Notes: generated by a model not told the origin, from the letters alone. 8,730 nt of DNA from Chitinophagaceae bacterium (GCA_025963615.1 JAOQAL010000111.1:1-8730), one strand, 5' to 3'. Numbered from the stretch's first letter, positions 1-8,559 are shown. Translations and numbers: made by a program.

Positions 1-465
1 GTATCCTGCAAGAAGGATAAGAACCCGGTCGAAGACAGTTCAGCTATAAAAAATGGCTGGATCACCAGTGGCACCTGGAAACAAAAAGACCTGGTGCTGG
101 CTTATCCCATCGATTTTGCCGGTAACAGTCTCCCGGTCGGGTTCAGCATCTACAATATTACTGGATACCTGCCGTTGTCTGGGCCACTCATTGATTGTAC
201 CAAGGATAATACCTATACTTTTAAATCCGATAGCAGCTATGCTATTGCCGGGTGTACTGAACTCATGCTTCCCAATGCCGGAAACGCAGGCAGGTGGAAA
301 CTGGAAATCTATGACGCGGTATTAAGACTCACTTCCGCGGATAATAAATCAGCGCCTTACTGGACTAATAATATTACCGCCACCGAATGGAGCATTGGTT
401 TAACTATTTATATAGCCGAAGCGGATGCCAGCATACCCGTCAATCTTCTGCTGGAAAAACAATAG
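1..465 (+). CDS. Partial lipocalin-like lipoprotein (5' end outside window)
   Basis: The reading frame is open from base 1 to the TAG at 463-465, giving 154 residues with no start inside the window. It opens VSCKKDKNP, which looks like the end of a lipobox with the lipidated cysteine at visible residue 3, so probably only the start codon and most of the signal peptide are missing. The body has the rhythm of small Bacteroidota lipocalin-like lipoproteins: a GTWK motif near residue 25, a CTKDNTYTF block at about 66-74, a second cysteine at 85, then GRWKLEI and an alternating hydrophobic stretch (AVLRL) typical of beta strands. Cys66 and Cys85 could form a disulfide. The protein should be periplasmic or surface-anchored. 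Its ligand is unknown. It ends 48 bases before the SusC gene, so co-transcription is plausible. The lipocalin-like call is a judgement from motif pattern only; 'lipoprotein of unknown function' is the safe label. Confidence 0.72.
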   Translation, partial: VSCKKDKNPVEDSSAIKNGWITSGTWKQKDLVLAYPIDFAGNSLPVGFSIYNITGYLPLSGPLIDCTKDNTYTFKSDSSYAIAGCTELMLPNAGNAGRWKLEIYDAVLRLTSADNKSAPYWTNNITATEWSIGLTIYIAEADASIPVNLLLEKQ

Positions 466-513
466 TAAACCAGGACACAATTATCATTTCTTCAACCTAC
501 TAAAAGAATACTT

Positions 514-3500
514 ATGCGAAAAAGCTGCTTTATGATTCAGTTATTACCTTTTGTCTCGCTGGTAATGATTTCTACAGGGATAGCTGCGCAGGATATAGCC
601 ATTTCCAATCCCGTTCGGGCAAATAGCAATACGAAAGCATTTGCGGAAAATAAAACCCCCTCCCAAAAAGAAACTGCCAGATTTATTCAGGCTGATTTTA
701 TAGTTAAAGGAACAATTAAAGATGCCAATGGCATCATAGCCGGTGTAACAGTTACCGAAAAAGGAACTTTAAACGCTACAACAACAGATAACAAAGGAAA
801 TTTTTCATTAAACGTGAAGAATCAAAACAGCATCCTGGTATTCAGTTCTGTCGGATACAGGACTATGGAGATAGCGGTCGATGGTAAATCACAACTTACC
901 ATAACAATGGAAAATAATTCAACCGAACTTTCCGGTGTGGTAGTTACCGCGCTGGGTATCAGCCGGGCTAAAAAGTCGCTGGGTTATTCCATTGAAGAAG
1001 TAGCAGGCAAAGAGATGAACCGGGTTGCCCAGGAAAATGTGTTGAACGCGCTGTCGGGTAAAGTAGCGGGAGTAACTATTAACCAGACTGGCGGTGCTGG
1101 CTCTTCTGTTAGTATGATTATCCGGGGTGCCACCTCGCTCAGCAGCGATAATCAGCCGTTATTTGTAATAGACGGAGTGCCTTTGGCTAATAGTCTGAAC
1201 AATATCAGCCAGGTAGGCAACGATAACCGGGTCGATTATGGGAATGCGATCGCCGGTATCAATCCCGATGATATTGAAAGCGTGTCGATATTAAAAGGGC
1301 CGAGTGCAGGGGCTCTGTATGGTTCACGTGCCGGCAATGGCGTAGTACTGATTACGACCAAAACAGGCAAAGGATTGAAAAAAATGACGGTATCCGTAAC
1401 ATCGAATACAGTTTTCGAAAAGCCTTATAAATTTCTTAACTGGCAGACTAAATATGGATCAGGTCAATTTTCGGCTATTCCTGCTGAATTTTCAGGCAAT
1501 CCGCTTACAGATCCATTTGGAGGATTGATACAGGAAGACGTAGGTGCTACTTTTGGTGGAGAGCTGGATAAAGGCTACACAGCGGTACAATGGAACAGTC
1601 CGACCGATGCGAATGGCGATAAAGTTCCCCTGCCATTGGTTTCTCATGGCAACAATGTTAAGAATTTTGTTCAAACCGGTATCACGGCGACCAATGGTGT
1701 TTCCCTGGCGGGTAATACAGAGGCGATCAATTATCGTATCTCTTATGCCAACATGAGCAACCGGGGAATTATTCCTAATTCAGATCTTTACCGGAATACA
1801 CTGAACATCAATTCAAGCCTTAAAGTCACCAGTAAGTTTCGGTTAAGCACCAACATTGATCTTAGCCGCAATAATTCCAATAACAGACCTGCCGGTGAAA
1901 GGGGTGCCAATCCGCTCCAATGGGCTTATTATGTTTCTCCGCATATAGATATACGTGATCTTAAAAATTATTGGGAGCCGGGACAGGAAGGTTTACAACA
2001 ACGAACCCAGTATAACGGGTCGTATAACAACCCGTACTTCCTCGCTTATGAAGTGAATAACTCTTTCGTACGCGACAGGGTATATGGTAATATTAAAGCC
2101 GACTGGCAAATAACGCCCGCTATCAGTCTAATGTTTCGTTATGGATTAGATGATTATGGTGAAAAAAGGGAAACTAAAATTGCCAACAGTTATACCAGTG
2201 ATCCACACGGAGCTTATGGAATAATTAATTTAAAAAACCTGGAAAGCAATGCGGAAATGCTGGCTACGTATAAAAAAATGCTGGGAGACTTTAGTTTATC
2301 AGTATCAGCAGGCGCCAATAAACGTTACCAGACCGGAAGTTCCGTAACGACAGCTACTAAAGGCGGTACCGGCTTAATAGTTCCGGGTGTATTCACCATT
2401 CAGAACATTCTTCCTGCCAACCTGGACTATGGAAGCAGCACATATAAAAAAGGTGTCAACAGCCTGTATGGCATGGCAAATGTTGGATACAAGGATTTAG
2501 TATACCTGGATTTAAGCGGCCGTAACGACTGGTCCAGTACACTTCCCAACGCCCAATCTTATTTTTATCCATCGGCTTCCTTAAGTTTATTAGTGAATGA
2601 AATAGCCGGAGTCACATCGAAGAATATCAATTTAATAAAACTTCGCGGCAGTGTTGCCCAGGTAGGGAATGATGCAAGTCCTTATCAATTACTGTCTGTA
2701 TTGGGAAATGCAGGTACCTGGGGTGATATACCCAGGTTAGGTACTTCCGGTACGTTATTAAACCCGGATCTGAAACCTGAGATAGCGACTTCGTATGAAG
2801 GCGGTATCGATATCACTCTTCTTAATAATCGTTTGCGTTTTTCAGGCTCTTATTATGTAGTTGACAACAGGAACCAGATATTCAGTACACAGCTTCCTCC
2901 ATCAAGCGGGTATAATTCACGGAATATTAATGCAGGGTTATTAAGAAGCCGTGGTATTGAACTTACGTTGGGAGGTACACCGATTCTTACAAAAAATTTC
3001 AGATGGGATATCAGCGCCAATTATACCAGGAACAGAACCCGGGTCATGGAGCTTACAAAAGAACAACCTTATTTCTTTTTTTGGGAAGATGCCAAAGCGA
3101 TTGCCCGTACCTATGTAGGAGAGGATATTGGAGATATCTATGGACCTGAAGTACGCACAGTAACTGATAAAACATCCCAGTACTATGGTTATCCTTTGCT
3201 GTCGTTTTCTGATGGCGGAGCCAAATGGTCTCCTGTTGAAGCCGCCAATACCAGGAATAAGATAGGAAATTTCAACCCTAAATTTATCTTAGGCGTACAA
3301 ACCTCAGTATCCTATAAGAACTTCACATTAAACATGACCCTCGACTGGAGGAACGGCGGCAAATTCATATCACAGACATACCGGTATGGTATGGAAGACG
3401 GCCGGGCCGCGACCCAGTTTGGCCAGTTCTTTAATGCCGGCACCATGAGTGGAAAAGAACTGCGCGATTACCTGGTTGCTCACGAGGAAGAATTGATCAA

Positions 3501-4044
3501 GATACACGACGGAAATTTTCCGAGAGTAGGATGGCCAACACCAGAACATACAAGCTATCCTTTTGAATATAGCGGTATCCGGCTTCCGTATGGTGGTTTG
3601 TTTATTCCAGGAGTATATGCCACAGGGTATGATGCACAGGGTAACCCGACAGGATATGCGGAAAACCTCGGCGAAAACATGCTGGGTGATGATCCTTCAA
3701 ATCCAAATGCAACGCTTCCGCTTCCTTATGCTGCAGCCGATCCCTGGGATTTCGCTCAACCATGGCTGTTTGATGCTTCCTATCTTAAATTAAGGGAAGT
3801 ATCCTTATCTTATTCATTGCCCACCCGCCTGGTTAAGTCATTAAAATTACAGGAAGCAAGTTTTTCTGTTTACAGCAGAAATATCATGTTATGGACAGCT
3901 GCTAAAATAGGGATTGATCCCGAAAATGCTTACCAGCCAACAACAGGCACCCAGGGTGGCGTTCAATTTAAACAAGGTATCGAAAGATATAATGTTACTC
4001 CCTGGTCAATTCCGGTTGGAATTAAAATCAACATAACTTTTTAA
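514..4044 (+). CDS. SusC/RagA-family TonB-linked outer membrane transporter
   Basis: This 1176-residue protein is a SusC-type TonB-dependent transporter, the outer-membrane barrel that imports a ligand captured with its SusD partner using TonB energy. A signal peptide covers about residues 1-25, with cleavage likely after IAA before QD. A carboxypeptidase-regulatory-like beta domain follows at about 62-133 (VKGTIKD, FSSVGY). The conserved LSGVVVTALGISRAKKSLGY segment at 139-158 carries the Ton-box region. The plug is at about 152-284, with the family signature motifs LFVIDGVP and KGPSAGALYGSRAGNGV. The barrel runs from about 290 to the C-terminal phenylalanine, in the strand KINITF. No STN signalling domain fits between the signal peptide and residue 62, so sigma/anti-sigma signalling through this receptor is unlikely. 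The SusD gene follows after 21 bases. The substrate cannot be read from the sequence. The start at 514 is chosen because it gives a complete signal peptide. Confidence 0.96.
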   Translation: MRKSCFMIQLLPFVSLVMISTGIAAQDIAISNPVRANSNTKAFAENKTPSQKETARFIQADFIVKGTIKDANGIIAGVTVTEKGTLNATTTDNKGNFSLNVKNQNSILVFSSVGYRTMEIAVDGKSQLTITMENNSTELSGVVVTALGISRAKKSLGYSIEEVAGKEMNRVAQENVLNALSGKVAGVTINQTGGAGSSVSMIIRGATSLSSDNQPLFVIDGVPLANSLNNISQVGNDNRVDYGNAIAGINPDDIESVSILKGPSAGALYGSRAGNGVVLITTKTGKGLKKMTVSVTSNTVFEKPYKFLNWQTKYGSGQFSAIPAEFSGNPLTDPFGGLIQEDVGATFGGELDKGYTAVQWNSPTDANGDKVPLPLVSHGNNVKNFVQTGITATNGVSLAGNTEAINYRISYANMSNRGIIPNSDLYRNTLNINSSLKVTSKFRLSTNIDLSRNNSNNRPAGERGANPLQWAYYVSPHIDIRDLKNYWEPGQEGLQQRTQYNGSYNNPYFLAYEVNNSFVRDRVYGNIKADWQITPAISLMFRYGLDDYGEKRETKIANSYTSDPHGAYGIINLKNLESNAEMLATYKKMLGDFSLSVSAGANKRYQTGSSVTTATKGGTGLIVPGVFTIQNILPANLDYGSSTYKKGVNSLYGMANVGYKDLVYLDLSGRNDWSSTLPNAQSYFYPSASLSLLVNEIAGVTSKNINLIKLRGSVAQVGNDASPYQLLSVLGNAGTWGDIPRLGTSGTLLNPDLKPEIATSYEGGIDITLLNNRLRFSGSYYVVDNRNQIFSTQLPPSSGYNSRNINAGLLRSRGIELTLGGTPILTKNFRWDISANYTRNRTRVMELTKEQPYFFFWEDAKAIARTYVGEDIGDIYGPEVRTVTDKTSQYYGYPLLSFSDGGAKWSPVEAANTRNKIGNFNPKFILGVQTSVSYKNFTLNMTLDWRNGGKFISQTYRYGMEDGRAATQFGQFFNAGTMSGKELRDYLVAHEEELIKIHDGNFPRVGWPTPEHTSYPFEYSGIRLPYGGLFIPGVYATGYDAQGNPTGYAENLGENMLGDDPSNPNATLPLPYAAADPWDFAQPWLFDASYLKLREVSLSYSLPTRLVKSLKLQEASFSVYSRNIMLWTAAKIGIDPENAYQPTTGTQGGVQFKQGIERYNVTPWSIPVGIKINITF

Positions 4045-4065
4045 GCAACCTAAATACTAATGATC

Positions 4066-5754
4066 ATGAAGACTAAAATATCTATAGCGTTTCTGGTGCT
4101 TTTGTCAGGTTTCATATTCTCCTGCACCAAGAATCTTGTAAAGATGAATGAGAATCCCAATGGTGCCGACCCGGCAACAGCGAATCCTAACCTGGTATTG
4201 TCTACGGTGTTGACACAAACAGGACAATCTTATGTATTTCTTGGCTATGGCGATATTGCCGGAGTTGTGCAACATACACAACTTGATGGATGGGGCGGTG
4301 GCCATAACGAATACGATTGGGGTGGCAGCAACAGTTGGTCAGGCTATTATGACATTTTACGAAATAACAAATTTGTTTACGATAAGGCCGTAACACTGGA
4401 TTATGAATTGCACCAGGGCATCACGCTGGTCATGAAATCAATGATTTACGGATTAATTACCGACTTGTGGGGCGATGCTCCTTATTCACAGGCTTTGAAA
4501 GGAGATGAAGGCAGCATCGAAAATACCTTCCCTGCATTTGATCCCCAGCAAAGTATTTACCAGGGTGTGCTGGCCGACCTCGAATCAGCGAACACCTTAT
4601 TATCAAAATCGCAGAGTGACTATAAAGGCGCTGTGGATGCTGCCGATGTGTACTATCGTGGTGATGCGTCAAAATGGAGAAAGCTGGCCAATTCGTTAGC
4701 CTTAAGATATTATATGAGAATATCCGAAAAGTTACCCGCTGTTGCACAGGCTGGTATTGAAAAAATCGCGAACAATCCTACTCAATATCCCATTATCACG
4801 GCTGCTTCAGATGATGCAACCATGTCTTTTCCCGGAAATAGTGAAGCGGATTCATGGCCTTCCGATGCTACCTATAACGCGGATAGCAGTAATTACAGGA
4901 GGATCAAAATGTGCAATACCTTTGTAAAAGCACTGCAGGATTTACATGATCCCCGGATTGCTGTTTTTGCAAATAAAGTGGAAACATTTTTATTAGTAAA
5001 TGCCGCATTTCCCGGAGGCACCGATAGAATAACAGATACAGTTGTCAACGGAGAAAACAGGAAAGTGCGTTATTTGTCGCCGGATGTATTGTCTTCAAAA
5101 GGTTTAACGGTCAGTGATATTAACCAGGATGTTAATTACGTTGGTCTTCCTGTTGCGCTTGCCGGCCCGCAGGCTTATAACCTGAGTCCCGATTTAAACC
5201 AGGCGTCGCATAATCCGCATGTATCCTGGGTGAATTCTAATTTCGCCAATGCAAAAAGTGGGATTAAAGTAAGATTGATGTCCGCGGCAGAAGTTCATTT
5301 TATTTTAGCAGAAGCTTCCGCGGTAAAAGGATGGGATGCCGGGGATGCGCAGTCTCACTATAACGCAGGGATACAGGCGTCCTTTGAAGCCTGGGGGATT
5401 GGAAGCGCTGCGGCAGATTATATTGCACAGCCGGAAGTCGCTTTCGATGGTACACAAAAACAAATCATCGGGCAAAAATGGATTGCCAGCTGGTCGGTTG
5501 CTACAGAAGCCTGGTTTGACTGGAGAAGAACCGGCTTTCCTGAACTGCATGGTGTAGAAGGACGTACGAAAGCCAAAGAATTACCGGTAAGATTTTATTA
5601 TCAACTGGATGAAAGAAATCTTAACGGCGCGAATGTTACTGCTGCAAACAGTTTACTGGAAACCACTCAATATTCAAATTTCGGCGCCGATGGCGAGAAA
5701 AATAGTCCATGGTCCAAGCCCTGGGTTATACAAGGGACTGGCAAACCATGGTAA
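4066..5754 (+). CDS. SusD/RagB-family outer membrane lipoprotein (SusD-like_2 type)
   Basis: This is the substrate-binding surface lipoprotein that acts as the lid of the preceding SusC barrel. The start at 4066 gives MKTKISIAF and a classical lipoprotein signal ending FIFSC, with the lipidated cysteine at residue 20. An ATG at 4060 in the same frame would add only Met-Ile and cannot be excluded. With the 4066 start the protein has 562 residues. The N-terminal block NENPNGADPATANPNLVL and the later GYYDILRNNKFVYDKA fit the SusD-like_2 (PF12771) branch rather than classical starch SusD. C-terminal landmarks are VRLMSAAEVHFILAEA at about 402-417 and TEAWFDWRR at about 480-488, both standard in the superfamily and part of its helical TPR-like scaffold. 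Tryptophan- and glycine-rich segments near residues 75-95 could contribute to ligand binding, which is inference. The gene is tightly coupled to SusC and followed by two exported hydrolases. Confidence 0.94.
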   Translation: MKTKISIAFLVLLSGFIFSCTKNLVKMNENPNGADPATANPNLVLSTVLTQTGQSYVFLGYGDIAGVVQHTQLDGWGGGHNEYDWGGSNSWSGYYDILRNNKFVYDKAVTLDYELHQGITLVMKSMIYGLITDLWGDAPYSQALKGDEGSIENTFPAFDPQQSIYQGVLADLESANTLLSKSQSDYKGAVDAADVYYRGDASKWRKLANSLALRYYMRISEKLPAVAQAGIEKIANNPTQYPIITAASDDATMSFPGNSEADSWPSDATYNADSSNYRRIKMCNTFVKALQDLHDPRIAVFANKVETFLLVNAAFPGGTDRITDTVVNGENRKVRYLSPDVLSSKGLTVSDINQDVNYVGLPVALAGPQAYNLSPDLNQASHNPHVSWVNSNFANAKSGIKVRLMSAAEVHFILAEASAVKGWDAGDAQSHYNAGIQASFEAWGIGSAAADYIAQPEVAFDGTQKQIIGQKWIASWSVATEAWFDWRRTGFPELHGVEGRTKAKELPVRFYYQLDERNLNGANVTAANSLLETTQYSNFGADGEKNSPWSKPWVIQGTGKPW

Positions 5755-5765
5755 TTTTTCAGACG

Positions 5766-5830
5766 AAAAAACCGGTAAAAGTTGCTATCTCGTTAGTGGA
5801 AGCTGTCGGCCTTACCGATTCTTGTTTTTT
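5766..5830 (+). other. Imperfect intercistronic hairpin between susD-like and ceramidase-like genes
   Basis: The arm AAAAAACCGGTAA (5766-5778) can pair with TTACCG (5812-5817) and GTTTTTT (5824-5830). This gives a 6 bp inner stem and a 7 bp A/T-rich outer stem, separated by a six-base bulge on the right side; the loop is 33 bases. The T-run at 5825-5830 lies just 28 bases before the next start codon. The structure could lower read-through or stabilise the upstream susCD message, which would allow more transporter than enzyme. The stem is weak and the A/T-rich half could pair by chance, so the functional reading is tentative. Confidence 0.25.
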
Positions 5831-5857
5831 GAAGGCAGAAGAAAAAATAATAGTCAA

Positions 5858-7135
5858 ATGAAAAAGATTGCGATACCGGTCTTACTTGTTTTTTTATTGT
5901 TTATTAATGATAACAATTACGCACAAACGTTTAAAGCCGCAGCTGCTGTAAGAATTATTACACCCAATCCCTTACTACCCGTATCGGGGGGTATTGGAAC
6001 ACCAAAGCCTTCTACTATAAAGAAAGGCGATTTATTCGCCAGGGCTCTCGTTTTAGAAAAAGGCGATATACGCATTGCCATTGTAAATGTTGATAATCTT
6101 GGCTGGTCTTCCATACTGGGAAATAAATCAAGGGCATTGATCAAAGGAATTCCACCGGAGAATATCCTCATTGGATGTACGCATACCCATAGCGCACCGG
6201 ATGCCTACGCCTTTCCTGACGAAACGGGCAAAAGCAATGCTGATTTAGACTACCTGGATTGGTGTACAAAACAAATTGCGGATGCTGTAAACGAAGCGAT
6301 AAAAAACCTGGCGCCCGCTTCTTTGAAAATCGCGGTAGGAGAAGCTAAAGGAAAAATATCTTATAATTATTATGCCGACCAGTTGTTTGATCCACGATGC
6401 GGTATTATACAGGCCATAGCAACTTCAGGAAATAATAAAGGCAAACCGATTGCTACGCTTATTAATTATGCAATACATCCCGAAGTGATTGGCGCGGGCA
6501 GGGGAATTTTAAGCCCTGATCTTTGCGGCCCGCTATATGACAGAATTGAATCAAAAGTGGGCGGTGTCGCTCTTTTTATGAATGGCGCACAGGGCGGAAT
6601 GGTAACAGCCGACAACCGTCGTGAGAACGGTAAGGAAGCAAATGATTGGGAAGAATGTATCCGCATTGGAAATTTACTTGCGGATGAAGCGTTGCGCCTG
6701 GTAGCCAGCGCGGAAGAACAAAAAGATCCTGTTCTATACTGTACATCCCGCACTATAAAATTTCCGGTCGAATCAGAAATGATGAAATTCATTTTGGAGC
6801 ATTCACCACTAAAACATCCCAATACCAATTCTGATTTTGCATCAACCCAAATAAACTTATTGAATATCGGCACAGCGCAGGTTTTAACCATTCCGGGCGA
6901 AGCATTGCCGAATATCGGGTATTATGTAAAACGCCACATGCATACAAAGAATGCTTTTCTATTCGGACTTACCAATGACGCATTCGGGTATATGCTCACC
7001 AAAGTAGATTTCAACAGTTTTAAAAGATATGAATATGTAAGCAAAACAAGCCTTGGCGAGATGACTGGTGAAATTTATATCGAAGAGGCGTTGAAACTGA
7101 TAGCGGAAAGTCCGTCGGCTGCCAGTGCGAAATAA
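5858..7135 (+). CDS. Secreted neutral/alkaline ceramidase-superfamily hydrolase (PF04734-like)
   Basis: This 425-residue protein belongs to the superfamily of neutral/alkaline non-lysosomal ceramidases, zinc amidases that release fatty acid from ceramide. The start at 5858 is chosen because MKKIAIPVLLVFLLFI begins a clear signal peptide, cleaved near NNYA before QT; the frame stays open further upstream but only as a shadow of the SusD gene. Family landmarks are in order: RIITPNP near 33, THTHSAPD (His109, His111), NYAIHP (His207), NGAQGG (242-247), IPGEALPNIG (Glu348) and LTNDAFGYM (Tyr378). These match in order and context the His, His, Glu and Tyr zinc ligands known in Pseudomonas neutral ceramidase. 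The nucleophile motif (GDVSP in true ceramidases) reads GGMVT here, with no serine. The protein is also much shorter than true ceramidases, which exceed 600 residues, and lacks room for their C-terminal Ig-like domain. It is therefore probably a metal-dependent hydrolase with a different substrate. Export to the periplasm or beyond is expected. Confidence 0.87.
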   Translation: MKKIAIPVLLVFLLFINDNNYAQTFKAAAAVRIITPNPLLPVSGGIGTPKPSTIKKGDLFARALVLEKGDIRIAIVNVDNLGWSSILGNKSRALIKGIPPENILIGCTHTHSAPDAYAFPDETGKSNADLDYLDWCTKQIADAVNEAIKNLAPASLKIAVGEAKGKISYNYYADQLFDPRCGIIQAIATSGNNKGKPIATLINYAIHPEVIGAGRGILSPDLCGPLYDRIESKVGGVALFMNGAQGGMVTADNRRENGKEANDWEECIRIGNLLADEALRLVASAEEQKDPVLYCTSRTIKFPVESEMMKFILEHSPLKHPNTNSDFASTQINLLNIGTAQVLTIPGEALPNIGYYVKRHMHTKNAFLFGLTNDAFGYMLTKVDFNSFKRYEYVSKTSLGEMTGEIYIEEALKLIAESPSAASAK

Positions 7136-7189
7136 ATATAGAATCAATTTAGCTAAAAAAGATAACGTTCAATTTAAAAGCAGAAACCC

Positions 7190-8557
7190 ATGAAGAAATT
7201 TTTGTTGCAGTTTGTTGCAGTCCTTGTATTACAGTCCGCTCTTTATTATTCCGCACGGTCTCAATCCGGGGAAAAAATAACTCCTGCCACGGCGCTTCAA
7301 CACTATCTTCATAATGATGACACTGCGTTTCATTGGGAGCTAAAAGATACTTATGAAATAGGAGAAGTTAAAGCGTATGCGTTGTTGCTTACCTCCCAGA
7401 AATGGCGCCAGTTTACCTGGACGCACCAGTTAACATTGTTTGTGCCGAAAGAAAATAAATACGATGGGGCTTTATTATTTGTTACAGGAGGTTCTGTTAA
7501 AGAGGGCCTTCCCAACTGGAATGGACGCGATGACAAATTTTTTAAAAATATAAGTGAACTGGCTGTAAAAAACAGCGCGATAGTTGCCGTGCTCCGGCAA
7601 ACTCCCAATCAACCGCTTTTTAATGATTTGACCGAGGACGCCTTGATTTCTTATACGCTTCATCAATTTAAAAATGATAGCGATTACTCCTGGCCGTTGC
7701 TTTTTCCTATGGTGAAAAGTGCTGTACGGGCTATGGATGCCGTACAGCAATTTTCAAAACAAACACTTCATCATGTTGTTAACCGGTTTGTAGTATCCGG
7801 GGCTTCCAAGCGGGGCTGGACGACCTGGCTCACCGGTGCGAATGATAACAGGGTGGCGGCTATCGGCCCGATGGTGATTGATATTCTTAACATGTCGGTG
7901 AACCTGGATTACCAGATAAAAGCATGGAATGAATACAGCATTCAGATCGAAGATTATGTGAAGCTGGGCATACCGCAAGGCGCCCATACCGAAAGTGGGA
8001 ATGCGATCAATGAAATGATAGATCCCTATTCATACCGGAAAAAACTAACGATGCCTAAAATGATTTTCATGGGCACCAATGATGAATACTGGGTAGTAGA
8101 TGCGATTAAGAATTATTATGACAGCATTCCCGGCCGCAATATGATTCATTATGTGCCGAATGTGGGCCATGACCTCGGAGATGGAAAGTCCGCATTTGAA
8201 GGACTTAGCGCTTTCTTCGGACTTACACTGGCTCACCATCCTTATCCAGCCTGCAGTTGGGATATTACTACAAAAAAGAAGAATGCACACTTGATAGTGA
8301 AAACCACGCCGGATATACTGGTGGATGCGGTTCTATGGTCCGCCACGTCAGACAATATGATTTTTACAAAAGCGACCTGGACCGGTAAAAGTCTGGGTGC
8401 AAAAAACAAATCCAGGATAAAAGTAACGGAAGCCTTTCCTGCTTCCGGTTTCAAGGCGTTTTATCTTGACTTAAAATATAAAAATCCTAACGGCGGCGAA
8501 TATACTGAAAGCACCAGGATGTTTGTAACGGATAAAAATGAATTAAAACTGCATTGA
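7190..8557 (+). CDS. PhoPQ-activated pathogenicity-related (PqaA) family alpha/beta hydrolase
   Basis: This 455-residue protein is a full-length member of the PqaA family (PF10142), alpha/beta-hydrolase-fold proteins named after a Salmonella gene induced by PhoPQ; their natural substrates are not established. A signal peptide covers about residues 1-24 (MKKFLLQFVAVLVLQSALYY, with cleavage near ARS/QSG). Family blocks are WPLLFPMVKSAVRAMDAVQ at about 167-185, SGASKRGWTTWLTGANDNRV at about 203-222, then IGPMVIDILN. A catalytic triad is visible: Ser206 in the GASKRG elbow, Asp298 in MGTNDEYW and His327 in NVGHD. From about residue 356 a beta-rich C-terminal domain follows, as usual in the family. 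It is therefore likely an exported serine esterase or peptidase-like hydrolase. It follows the ceramidase-like gene by 54 bases, which contain no evident promoter or terminator. The family name should not be read as evidence for PhoPQ control or virulence, because no such system is seen here. Confidence 0.92.
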   Translation: MKKFLLQFVAVLVLQSALYYSARSQSGEKITPATALQHYLHNDDTAFHWELKDTYEIGEVKAYALLLTSQKWRQFTWTHQLTLFVPKENKYDGALLFVTGGSVKEGLPNWNGRDDKFFKNISELAVKNSAIVAVLRQTPNQPLFNDLTEDALISYTLHQFKNDSDYSWPLLFPMVKSAVRAMDAVQQFSKQTLHHVVNRFVVSGASKRGWTTWLTGANDNRVAAIGPMVIDILNMSVNLDYQIKAWNEYSIQIEDYVKLGIPQGAHTESGNAINEMIDPYSYRKKLTMPKMIFMGTNDEYWVVDAIKNYYDSIPGRNMIHYVPNVGHDLGDGKSAFEGLSAFFGLTLAHHPYPACSWDITTKKKNAHLIVKTTPDILVDAVLWSATSDNMIFTKATWTGKSLGAKNKSRIKVTEAFPASGFKAFYLDLKYKNPNGGEYTESTRMFVTDKNELKLH

Positions 8558-8559
8558 GG

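Noticed and set aside
53..325. 90-codon plus-strand open frame near the start
   Set aside because: It lies in another frame of the lipoprotein gene, whose own frame shows lipobox and strand patterns; the product looks like noise.
466..513. Promoter directly upstream of the SusC gene
   Set aside because: The 48-base gap shows no convincing Bacteroidota -7 (TAnnTTTG) and -33 (TTG) pair.
5609..5857. Upstream extension of the ceramidase-like reading frame overlapping the SusD gene end
   Set aside because: The added residues have no family similarity and would bury the signal peptide that begins at 5858; the SusD frame through this stretch carries the expected C-terminal sequence.
6466..6891. 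141-codon open frame on the minus strand
   Set aside because: It lies entirely within the ceramidase-like gene opposite conserved motifs, has no recognisable domain and no start context; it is a shadow frame.
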